Source: JBBRMQ01 sp038230775 (GTDB lineage: Bacteria; Acidobacteriota; Thermoanaerobaculia; Gp7-AA8). Taken from it: a DNA stretch of 8,774 nucleotides. Positions 1 to 6,018 of the stretch are shown here, in pieces (within the stretch, counting starts at the first letter, position 1; every line of letters begins with the position of its first letter). The position numbers were made by a program, and so were the translations under genes. Under the pieces are notes generated by a model. That model was not told where the DNA came from and ran no database searches. It saw only the letters and a list, made by a program, of their open reading frames with translations. Where the stretch lies: assembly GCA_038230775.1 (NCBI GenBank), contig JBBRMQ010000184.1:1-8774 (forward strand), given 5' to 3'.

Positions 1-66
1 CTGGTCGTGGACGGCGGACGTCTCACCGGGTATCGCCAGGAGGTCCTGAGTCGCCTGGCGAACTGA
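1..66 (+). CDS. C-terminal end of a probable short-chain dehydrogenase/reductase (partial, 5' end outside window)
   Basis: Reading frame 1 is open from the window edge to a TGA at 64-66 and encodes 21 residues, LVVDGGRLTGYRQEVLSRLAN. The hydrophobic-VDGG pattern is the usual last strand of classical SDR oxidoreductases, where a VDGG motif sits shortly before the C-terminus. Only this tail is visible, so the cofactor motif and catalytic Tyr-Lys cannot be checked and no substrate can be suggested. It is separated from katG by about 450 bases and transcribed convergently with it, so it is probably not functionally linked. I see no clear intrinsic terminator after the stop. Any other family with a similar tail cannot be excluded. 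Confidence 0.5.
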   Translation: MVVDGGRLTGYRQEVLSRLAN

Positions 67-264
67 GGTCGCGGTGACGGCCGAATTGCGCTTGCGCTGT
101 GAGCGGGGCTTGCGAAAGTGAAGTTGAGATAGGACCCCACCTTTTCGGGATAGGAAAAAGCATTTCGCGTTCGACTCTACGAAGTGCGAGATTCTGAGGC
201 TTTCGCGTCTTTTCCCACCGCACGCTCGTCCTCCATTGCCGACGCTCGCGCGAATCTAATTCAT
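67..264. other. Intergenic stretch with no recognisable gene
   Basis: This is the left part of the 448-base gap between the SDR tail and katG. I see no ORF with a family signature, no RNA gene and no hairpin followed by a T-run. The stretch around 119-168 (with ataggaccccacc at 129-141) has an unusual, A/T-richer texture that could be the scar of an old mobile element, but I cannot identify one. The rest of the gap is covered by the tRNA fragment and the repeat below. Positions 424-514, just downstream of katG, also show nothing I can name. Confidence 0.5.
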
Positions 265-308
265 TGGTGGAGCTGATCGGGATCGAACCGACGACCTCCT
301 GAGTGCGA
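265..308 (-). pseudogene. 3' half of a tRNA-Ala (anticodon CGC), truncated at the anticodon loop; possible att site
   Basis: Read on the minus strand, this is a clean tRNA 3' half. It starts with U33 and anticodon CGC (305-307), followed by the 3' anticodon strand TCAGG and variable loop AGGTC. The T-stem and loop are GTCGG-TTCGATC-CCGAT (all five pairs form, one G-T), then the acceptor strand CAGCTCC, A73 and an encoded CCA (265-267). Acceptor strand, variable loop and T-arm all match bacterial tRNA-Ala. Upstream of U33 the similarity stops: bases at positions 27-31 do not pair with TCAGG apart from one A-T, and no D-arm is seen, so this is not a functional tRNA. A 3' half beginning at the anticodon loop is the typical footprint left by tyrosine-recombinase integration into a tRNA gene. 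A tmRNA 3' end shares the CAGCTCCACCA terminus but fits the variable loop less well. Confidence 0.72.
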
Positions 309-337
309 TTTCCGCGTCTGTCTCGGGACCCAGCCAC

Positions 338-420
338 CTCCACCGGGGAGAAGGGCAACCGTGGGGTGGTGGCCCCTCGCCCCGCTTGCGGGGAGAGGGT
401 GGCCGGAGGCCGGGTGAGGC
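338..420. repeat. REP-like palindromic intergenic repeat
   Basis: The core at 374-399 folds into a strong hairpin. CCCTC and CCCC arms pair with GGGG and GAGGG arms around a short GCTTGC centre, with one G-A mismatch at 379/394. On the minus strand the context reads CCTCACCCGGCC, then a C-rich arm, GCAAGC, and a G-rich arm. I recognise this as the common dispersed 'CTCCCCGCAAGCGGGGAG' class of extragenic palindromes of GC-rich bacteria. The flank at 338-353 (ctccaccggggagaag) looks like a degenerate second arm. There is no T-run on either side, so it is not a classical terminator, although it could protect a katG mRNA 3' end about 100 bases downstream of its stop. Outer limits are approximate. 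Confidence 0.6.
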
Positions 421-514
421 GTTTCTTCCACTTGAGCAGACATTCCTTCGATCTGAATCGTGACCATGTGGTCGACATCGCCGGGAGCTCGCGCAAGCGC
501 CCCTGCCTACGTAC

Positions 515-2764
515 TCACGCGTTCGCCGCGGTGGCCCGCCTGCGAGCCTGTGCGAGAAGGTCGTAGCGGTCGAGGTTCATCACCTTGTTCCACGCCGCAA
601 CGAAATCACGCACGAACTTCTCCTTCGCGTCGTCACTTGCGTAAACCTCGGCCAGTGCGCGCAACTGCGAGTGCGCGCCGAACACCAGGTCGGCCGCCGT
701 GGCGGTCCACTTCGGTTTGCCCGTACTCCGATCGCGACCCTCGTACACGTTCTTGTCGGAGGACAATGGTCTCCAGGCCGTACTGATGTCGAGAAGGTTC
801 ACGAAGAAGTCGTTCGTCAATGTCTCCGGTCGATCGGTGAAGATGCCGTGTTTTGAGCTGCCGTAGTTCGCGTTCAACGCACGCATCCCGCCGACGAGAA
901 CCGTCATTTCCGGCGCGGTCAGTCTCAGGAAGTTCGCGCGTTCGAGCAGCCGCGTTTCCGGCGACAGTGGCCCTCCCGGCCGCATGTAATTGCGGAAGCC
1001 GTCGGCGACCGGCTCGAGCACTTCGAACGTATTCACGTCCGTCTGCTCCTGCGATGCATCGGTACGGCCGGCCGCGAACGCCACCGTGATCTTGTGACCC
1101 GCTTTCCTCGCTGCTTCCTCGACCGCGGCGCAGCCGCCGAGGACGATGAGATCGGCGAGGGAGACCTTCTTGCCGTTCGATTGTGATTTGTTGAAGTCCT
1201 TCTGAATCTGCTCGAGAGACTTCAACACCTTCGCCAGCTGCTCCGGTTCGTTGGACTCCCAGTCTCGTTGCGGCGCAAGACGGATCCGCGCTCCATTCGC
1301 ACCGCCGCGCTTATCCGTTCCCCGGAAACTCGCCGCAGCGTTCCACGCAGTGGAGACCAGTTGTGAGATGGACAGACCTGCAGCCAGGACGTTTTTCTTC
1401 AGCGCCGCGATGTCCTGCTCGCCGATGAGCTCATGATCGAGTTGCGGCACCGGGTCCTGCCAAAGTTGCGGCTCGGGAATCCACGGACCGAGGTAACGCG
1501 GCCGCGGACCCATGTCGCGGTGAAGCAATTTGAACCACGCTCTGGCGAAAGCGTCGGCGAGTTGATCCGGATGTTCATAGAAGCGTTTGGCGATCGGTGC
1601 GTAAATCGGATCGACCTTCAGCGAGAGATCGGTCGTCAACATCATCGGCGCATGACGCTTCGACTTGTCGTGCGCATCGGGCACGGTGCCTTTCGCCTCC
1701 GGGTTCTTCGGCGTCCACTGCTTCGCACCGGCGGGACTGGTCGTCAGCTCCCACTCGTACTGAAACAGGTTCTCGAGGAATCCGTTGTCCCACTTCGTTG
1801 GGTTGTTCGTCCACGCGCCTTCGAGGCCACTGGTGATGGTGTGTGCGCCCTTGCCGCTTTCGTGTTTGTTCTTCCAGCCAAAGCCCTGCTCTTCGATCCC
1901 GGCGGCCTCCGGTTCCGGACCAACGTGATTTGTCGCCGGTGCAGCGCCGTGAGTCTTGCCGAACGAGTGTCCGCCGACGATGAGCGCAACGGTCTCTTCA
2001 TCGTTCATCGCCATGCGCGCGAACGTCTCGCGGATGTCGCGCGCGGCAGCTTTGGGATCGGGCACGCCGCCCGGACCTTCAGGGTTCACATAGATGAGAC
2101 CCATCTGCACGGCGCCGAGGGGTTTCGCGAGCTGGCGGTCGCCGCTGTATCGCTCGTCTCCGAGCCACGTGTCCTCGGCGCCCCAGAAGATGTCTTCCGG
2201 TTCCCAGACATCCGGACGGCCGAAGCCGAAGCCGAACGTCGTGAAGCCCATCGACTCCATCGCGACGTTGCCGGCCAGGACCAGGAGATCGGCCCACGAG
2301 ATCTTCTGGCCGTACTTCTTCTTGACTGGCCAGAGCAGCCGTCGGGCTTTGTCAAGATTTGCATTGTCGGGCCAGCTGTTGAGTGGGGCGAAGCGCTGCT
2401 GCCCTTCGCCGCCGCCACCGCGGCCGTCGGAGATGCGGTACGTGCCCGAGGCGTGCCATGTCATGCGGATGAAAAGCGGTCCGTAGTGGCCATAGTCCGC
2501 GGGCCACCAGTCCTGCGACTTGGTCATGAGTGCGATGAGGTCGCGCTTCAGCTCTTCGACATCGAGCGACTTGAACCGCTCCGCATAGTTGAAGTCGTCT
2601 TCCATCGGGTTGGAGAGGTGCGAATGCGTATGAAGCACCGACAAGTCGAGCTGATTCGGCCACCAGTCGGTGTTTGCCCTGGGCCTTCCCCGCTTTGGCT
2701 TCGGGGCCGGGATGGCCGGGTTCTCACTCTCGCTGACACTCCTGGTGTGTTCCTTGTCAGGCAT
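515..2764 (-). CDS. katG: Catalase-peroxidase KatG (bifunctional heme enzyme)
   Basis: A 749-residue class I heme peroxidase of normal KatG length. It destroys H2O2 by catalase and peroxidase reactions in the cytoplasm. Visible residues (Mycobacterium tuberculosis equivalents in brackets) are the distal pocket Arg100, Trp103 and His104 (104/107/108) in RMTWHASGTYR, the Met-Tyr-Trp adduct Trp103-Tyr225-Met251 (107/229/255), the proximal His266 (270) in GGHSFGKTHG, Trp318 (321) and Asp379 (381). Ser312 matches Ser315. The second, heme-free peroxidase-like domain fills roughly residues 430-749. Start: ATG at 2764-2762, preceded by AGGAG (2774-2778) with 9-base spacing. The N-terminus is odd: instead of the common Cys-Pro segment it has a Lys/Pro/Arg-rich stretch, PKPKRGRPRAN (21-31), with an AT-hook-like RGRPR core. 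It is divergent from oxyR and probably OxyR-activated. Confidence 0.98.
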   Translation of the reverse strand: MPDKEHTRSVSESENPAIPAPKPKRGRPRANTDWWPNQLDLSVLHTHSHLSNPMEDDFNYAERFKSLDVEELKRDLIALMTKSQDWWPADYGHYGPLFIRMTWHASGTYRISDGRGGGGEGQQRFAPLNSWPDNANLDKARRLLWPVKKKYGQKISWADLLVLAGNVAMESMGFTTFGFGFGRPDVWEPEDIFWGAEDTWLGDERYSGDRQLAKPLGAVQMGLIYVNPEGPGGVPDPKAAARDIRETFARMAMNDEETVALIVGGHSFGKTHGAAPATNHVGPEPEAAGIEEQGFGWKNKHESGKGAHTITSGLEGAWTNNPTKWDNGFLENLFQYEWELTTSPAGAKQWTPKNPEAKGTVPDAHDKSKRHAPMMLTTDLSLKVDPIYAPIAKRFYEHPDQLADAFARAWFKLLHRDMGPRPRYLGPWIPEPQLWQDPVPQLDHELIGEQDIAALKKNVLAAGLSISQLVSTAWNAAASFRGTDKRGGANGARIRLAPQRDWESNEPEQLAKVLKSLEQIQKDFNKSQSNGKKVSLADLIVLGGCAAVEEAARKAGHKITVAFAAGRTDASQEQTDVNTFEVLEPVADGFRNYMRPGGPLSPETRLLERANFLRLTAPEMTVLVGGMRALNANYGSSKHGIFTDRPETLTNDFFVNLLDISTAWRPLSSDKNVYEGRDRSTGKPKWTATAADLVFGAHSQLRALAEVYASDDAKEKFVRDFVAAWNKVMNLDRYDLLAQARRRATAANA

Positions 2765-2795
2765 GTTGATCGTCTCCTATGGGATTCAAGCGCCG

Positions 2796-2825
2796 AATAT
2801 CTGCTCGCGCGCCTGATTCGTCCAA
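2796..2825 (-). promoter_or_regulatory. Candidate katG promoter (-35 and -10)
   Basis: On the minus strand TTGGAC (2825-2820) could be the -35, followed by 18 bases and GATATT (2801-2796) as the -10. Both are imperfect (about 4 of 6 matches each), as expected for an activator-dependent promoter. The -35 abuts and slightly overlaps the end of the proposed OxyR footprint, the usual geometry for OxyR class activation. Predicted transcription would start near 2789, giving a leader of about 25 bases that includes the AGGAG ribosome site. This is pattern matching only. Confidence 0.4.
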
Positions 2826-2861
2826 GACATGTTTCTTACCAATGTGATAGCTTTTTCCTAT
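2825..2861. promoter_or_regulatory. Proposed OxyR operator in the katG/oxyR divergent region
   Basis: Positions 2847-2861 contain a perfect ATAG-N7-CTAT element (ATAGctttttcCTAT), which is one dimer half of the OxyR consensus ATAG-N7-CTAT-N7-ATAG-N7-CTAT and also a LysR T-N11-A type dyad. Continuing toward katG with the expected 7-base spacing gives weaker half matches (GTAA and GTCT on the minus strand), making a 37-base footprint that ends at the katG -35. The CTAT includes the first two bases of the oxyR ATG (2860-2862), so bound OxyR would cover its own start, consistent with autoregulation. The strong half is seen directly; the tetrameric extension is inference. Confidence 0.65.
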
Positions 2862-3768
2862 GACTCATCGGTTCTCGTTGCGGCAGCTCGAATACGCTGT
2901 CGCATTGGCGGACACGTTGAACTTCCGCAAAGCCGCCGAACAGTGCAATGTATCCCAGCCGTCGCTGTCCGCGCAGCTCGCGCAGATGGAGCAGGCCATC
3001 GGCGTGCAACTCTTCGAGCGCGACCGGCGGCACGTCGCGATTACCTCTCGTGGCAGCGATGTGATCGCTCGCGCTCGTATTCTTCTCCGCCAGGCTGACG
3101 ACGTCGAAATGTCCGCGCGTCGTGCAGCCGACCCATTCGCGGGCACGATGCGGTTCGGGATCATCCCCACTGTCTCGCCGTATCTTCTGCCGCGAGTCGC
3201 ACCGGTGCTGCGACGCGAGTACCCGCGTCTCCATCTTCTCTGGAGGGAAGAGAAGACCGCCGTTCTCCGCGATCAGCTCGAATCCGGCACGCTCGACGCC
3301 ATGCTCGTGGCGAAAGAAGCGGACCTCGGCGACGTCGACGCCGACGTCATCGTGCACGATCGCTTCCTGCTCGCCGCCGCGCGCACTCACCCGCTGGCGA
3401 GCAATCCGCGGCCGTTGCGCGTCTCTGAGCTCCGCGCTGAAAGCGTGCTGCTGCTCGAAGACGGACACTGCTTCCGCGATCAGGCGCTGGCGATCTGCGC
3501 AAAATCGCGCGAGGTCGAGTTTCGCGCCACCAGTCTGACCACTCTGGTGCAGATGGTCGCCGGCGGCAGCGCGGTGACGTTATTGCCGCAGCTCGCCGTG
3601 GACGTCGAAGCTCGCGGTCTCAAGCTGCGGAAGTTCGCCGATCCCGCGCCGCACCGCACGATCGTGCTCGCGTGGCGAAAGACCTCGCCGATGAGCGACG
3701 CGCTGAGGAAGATCGCTGCCACTCTTCGGAAAGCCGCGCTCGGCGCCAGGACCATTCGCGCAATTTGA
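2860..3768 (+). CDS. oxyR: Hydrogen peroxide-sensing LysR-type regulator OxyR
   Basis: 302 residues, normal for OxyR (about 305). The N-terminal winged helix-turn-helix is at about 1-60, with the LysR signature FRKAAEQCNVSQPSLSAQL (22-40) and LFERDRR. The substrate-binding-like regulatory domain is from about 93 on. The diagnostic redox segment is LLLEDGHCFRDQALAIC, giving Cys204 and Cys213, nine apart as Cys199/Cys208 in E. coli OxyR, followed by the conserved RATSL-TLVQMVAGGSAVTLLP. It senses H2O2 by disulfide formation and activates peroxide defence genes, here most obviously divergent katG. The start is firm: an in-frame TAG lies at 2848-2850 and ATG 2860 is the only start codon in between. 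There is no Shine-Dalgarno upstream, so a leaderless or very short-leader transcript is possible. No terminator is visible after the stop, so readthrough into the lipid operon cannot be excluded. Confidence 0.95.
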   Translation: MTHRFSLRQLEYAVALADTLNFRKAAEQCNVSQPSLSAQLAQMEQAIGVQLFERDRRHVAITSRGSDVIARARILLRQADDVEMSARRAADPFAGTMRFGIIPTVSPYLLPRVAPVLRREYPRLHLLWREEKTAVLRDQLESGTLDAMLVAKEADLGDVDADVIVHDRFLLAAARTHPLASNPRPLRVSELRAESVLLLEDGHCFRDQALAICAKSREVEFRATSLTTLVQMVAGGSAVTLLPQLAVDVEARGLKLRKFADPAPHRTIVLAWRKTSPMSDALRKIAATLRKAALGARTIRAI

Positions 3769-3864
3769 ACGTCCATTGCTCAGCGCTCCATCAACTCCGC
3801 CGCGCACTCGGTCTTCAACTATTGTGGGTTTGTTCGCGTCTCAATTGCGACTACGTGCTTCTCG

Positions 3865-3881
3865 TTTTCATGTCATGAAAA
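3865..3881. promoter_or_regulatory. Perfect 17-base palindrome, likely operator upstream of the lipid operon
   Basis: TTTTCATG-T-CATGAAAA has two perfect 8-base arms around a single centre base, and lies 76 bases before the ATG of the first lipid gene. There is no T-run after it and the loop would be one base, so it is not a terminator hairpin. The form fits a dimeric transcription factor. It does not match the OxyR ATAG-N7-CTAT pattern. A direct repeat AATATC (3880-3885 and 3891-3896), 11 bases apart, follows immediately. The regulator is unknown. Confidence 0.55.
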
Positions 3882-3956
3882 TATCGGCAGAATATCTTCT
3901 CTGCATTCAAACAACTTTGACCCGCATGGAGTGTCATGTGGTGAACGCCAGTTTGA

Positions 3957-5264
3957 ATGAGAGTGAAAACACTGGCCATCGTAGGTGCCGGAGTCGCAGG
4001 CCTGGGGTGCGGATATCTACTCCATCGCGACTTCGACATTACGATCTTCGACCGGAACGGATACGCCGGCGGCCACACCAACACGGTCCCGGCCGATGAA
4101 GGGGACCGGCAGGTTCCGATCGACACCGGCTTCATGGTCTTCAACGAGGTCACCTATCCGAACCTGACCCGACTCTTTACGGACCTCGGCGTGGAGACGT
4201 TCGACACGTCCATGTCGTTTGGCGTGCAGCACATCCCCTCCGGAATCGAGTACGCGGGGAGCGGCCTCGGGCAGCTCTTCGCGCAGCGGCGAAACGTCGT
4301 CAACCCCCGCTTCCTTCGTACGCTGTACCAGATCAACCGCTTCAACACCGACGCCAGTCGCGCGCTGGCCGGAAACCAGTACGAGCGCATGACGCTCCAG
4401 GAATACTCGGACGAGCACGGTTACGGCGAGGACTTTCTCAGCCTGTACCTTCTTCCGATGTCTTCCGCGGTCTGGTCCGCGCCTTTCGAGGACGTTCGCG
4501 AGTTCCCGGCCACGACGCTGCTCCGCTTCTTCCGCAATCACGGTCTGCTGGGAGGGCTTTCTGGCCAGCACCAATGGAAGACGGTTCGGGGAGGGGCGAG
4601 AAGATATGTCGAAAAGATGACCGCCAGCTTCCGGGAGCGGATCTTCCTCGGGAATGCGGTCGTCGCGGTGGATCGGGATTCTAGCGGCGCCGTGATCCAC
4701 TTTGCCGACCGTTCATCGCGCCGCTTCGACCGGGTGATCTTCGCGTGCCATGCCGATGAAACGCTGGCGATGCTGCAACAGCCGACCGCGGACGAGCGCC
4801 GTCTCCTCGGCGCCTTCCGCTATCAACGGAACGTGGCCAGTCTGCACACCGATCCAGCTCCCATGCCACGCCTTCCCCGGGCATGGGCTTCCTGGAACTA
4901 CCGGCTCGATGCGGCAGCGAACGGACGAGTTTCGGCCAGCACGATCTATTGGATGAACAGCCTCCAGAACGTCTCGGATCGCCGTGACTACTTCGTCTCG
5001 ATCGACGATCCCGGTCTGATCCATCCCGCCCGAGTGCTGAAGACGATCGTCTATCACCATCCGGTCTTCACGCTGGCGGCAATCGACGCGCAGCGCGAGT
5101 TGCCCGCCCTCAACCGCGTCGGTCCGGACCAGACTACTTATTTCTGCGGCTCGTACTTCGGCTACGGATTCCACGAGGATGCGTTCACGTCTGCCATTGA
5201 GGCCAGCCGCGCCATCGCCGGGCATCTCGACGTCGACTTCGAAGCGGCGGAGGACGCGGCGTGA
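3957..5264 (+). CDS. FAD-dependent amine-oxidase-like oxidoreductase (COG2907), putative fatty-acyl desaturase/oxidase
   Basis: 435 residues. The N-terminal Rossmann fold binds FAD: VGAGVAGLGCG (G10-x-G12-xx-G15), an acidic residue at the end of beta-2 (Asp32 in IFDRN), then YAGGHTNT (36-43). The PIDTGFMVFNEVTYPNL segment (54-70) and the C-terminal FCGSYFGYGFHEDAFTSAIEA are family signatures of COG2907, which is routinely found beside DUF1365 and CFA-synthase genes. In Rhodobacter sphaeroides the neighbouring RSP_1091/RSP_1090 pair of these two families is needed to turn a methylated unsaturated acyl chain into a furan fatty acid (genes named ufaD and ufaO; I do not recall with certainty which name belongs to which). 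By analogy this flavoprotein may oxidise or desaturate phospholipid acyl chains. The start is ATG 3957, with no Shine-Dalgarno; GTG 3963 is an alternative. The stop overlaps the next gene by four bases (GTGA). Confidence 0.85.
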   Translation: MRVKTLAIVGAGVAGLGCGYLLHRDFDITIFDRNGYAGGHTNTVPADEGDRQVPIDTGFMVFNEVTYPNLTRLFTDLGVETFDTSMSFGVQHIPSGIEYAGSGLGQLFAQRRNVVNPRFLRTLYQINRFNTDASRALAGNQYERMTLQEYSDEHGYGEDFLSLYLLPMSSAVWSAPFEDVREFPATTLLRFFRNHGLLGGLSGQHQWKTVRGGARRYVEKMTASFRERIFLGNAVVAVDRDSSGAVIHFADRSSRRFDRVIFACHADETLAMLQQPTADERRLLGAFRYQRNVASLHTDPAPMPRLPRAWASWNYRLDAAANGRVSASTIYWMNSLQNVSDRRDYFVSIDDPGLIHPARVLKTIVYHHPVFTLAAIDAQRELPALNRVGPDQTTYFCGSYFGYGFHEDAFTSAIEASRAIAGHLDVDFEAAEDAA

Positions 5265-6016
5265 GATCGGCGATGTACGAATCCGTCGTCACCCACGAGC
5301 GCTTTGCGCCGAGATCGCATCGCTTCCGCTATCGGCTCTTCTCGTTCTCACTCGATCTGGACGAGATCGACGAAGTGGTCGCGCACACAAGGCTGCTCTC
5401 GCGCAACCGTTTCAACCTGTTCTCGTTCTACGACCGCGATCATCTCGACGTGCGAGCAGTGTTGAACGCACACGGAGTTGCACAACGGCCGCACCGCATC
5501 CAGCTCGTCACCAGTCTCCGCATCCTCGGTTACGTCTTCAACCCGGTCTCGTTTTACTTCTGCTTCGACGCGGAGGGGCGGCCTTTCGCGGCGGTGGCCG
5601 AGGTCGGCAACACGTTCGGCGAGATGAAGCCCTACGTTCTCGATGCAACCCACCTGCGCGATGGCCGCAAGTTCGACTCGCGCCAGCGGAAAGAGTTCTA
5701 CATCTCGCCCTTCGCCGGCCTCGACGACGATCTCGATCTGCATCTTGCTGTGCCGGATGAGACGCTCGGAATTGTGATCAACACGTTGCAGGGAGAGCAC
5801 GTGCTGGTCAAGGCGACGATGACCGGCCGTCGTGTTCCTCTCTCCACGGCGCGGCTGATTTGGTTTTCCGTGAAGTATCCCCTGCTGACGTTGAAGGTCA
5901 TCGCCGCGATTCATTGGGAAGCGCTGCGTCTCTGGGCCAAGGGGATCGCATTTCATCGGAAGAGCGAGAGTCCGGAACTGCAGCGCGGAATCGTTTCGCT
6001 GCACCAGGGAGGCTGA
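5261..6016 (+). CDS. DUF1365 family protein of the lipid-modification operon (COG3496)
   Basis: 251 residues, typical length. Conserved blocks of the family are visible: SAMYESVVTHERFAP with HRFRY (3-24), LDLDEI (31-36), RILGYVFNPVSFYFC (87-101), VGNTFGE (115-121), KEFYISPF (144-151) and the C-terminal IHWEALRLWAKGIAFHRK (217-234). No signal peptide; a hydrophobic segment near 198-216 may touch the membrane. The biochemical role of DUF1365 is not settled. A member is required for furan fatty acid formation in R. sphaeroides, which makes an acyl-chain oxidation step the best guess here. The start is the GTG at 5261, which overlaps the previous stop as GTGA, gives the MRSAMY start usual for the family, and has GGAGG at 5249-5253 with 7-base spacing. 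ATG 5273 would remove conserved residues. Confidence 0.9.
   Translation: MRSAMYESVVTHERFAPRSHRFRYRLFSFSLDLDEIDEVVAHTRLLSRNRFNLFSFYDRDHLDVRAVLNAHGVAQRPHRIQLVTSLRILGYVFNPVSFYFCFDAEGRPFAAVAEVGNTFGEMKPYVLDATHLRDGRKFDSRQRKEFYISPFAGLDDDLDLHLAVPDETLGIVINTLQGEHVLVKATMTGRRVPLSTARLIWFSVKYPLLTLKVIAAIHWEALRLWAKGIAFHRKSESPELQRGIVSLHQGG
6007..6012 (+). promoter_or_regulatory. Ribosome binding site that decides the methyltransferase start
   Basis: GGGAGG lies inside the end of the DUF1365 gene. Two consecutive ATGs follow, at 6016 (sharing its A with the DUF1365 stop TGA) and 6019. Spacing is 3 bases to the first and 6 to the second, so 6019 is the better start. The open frame reaches back to an ATG at 5860, but that would bury the gene 157 bases inside DUF1365 without support. 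Confidence 0.6.
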
Positions 6017-6018
6017 TG

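Noticed and set aside
119..168. Possible insertion-sequence end
   Set aside because: The texture suggests mobile DNA, but I find no inverted repeat partner, target duplication or transposase fragment.
265..341. A complete 77-base tRNA on the minus strand
   Set aside because: A sequence GGAGGTG at the right distance could pair 6 of 7 with the acceptor strand, but the anticodon stem does not form and no D-arm is present, so only the 3' half is genuine.
261..467. 68-residue minus-strand frame starting MVTIQIEGMSAQVEE
   Set aside because: It runs through the REP-like repeat and the tRNA fragment, has no ribosome site and no family signature; the tail is simply translated tRNA sequence.
88..500. 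GCGCTTGCGC at 88-97 and its complement GCGCAAGCGC at 491-500 as a long-range inverted repeat
   Set aside because: Each copy is itself nearly palindromic and short, so chance in GC-rich DNA is the simpler explanation.
1433..2863. 476-codon plus-strand open frame antisense to katG
   Set aside because: It mirrors katG codons in GC-rich DNA, shows no domain signature, and the opposite strand encodes a full, highly conserved KatG.
3917..3945. sigma70 or ECF promoter for the lipid operon (TTGACC at 3917-3922)
   Set aside because: The -35-like box has no acceptable -10 at 16-18 bases and does not match the TGATCC-type box I associate with sigmaE of R. sphaeroides.
5860..6018. Upstream ATG 5860 as start of the methyltransferase
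   Set aside because: The extension lies inside the DUF1365 gene in another frame, has no family similarity, and a good ribosome site precedes 6016/6019.
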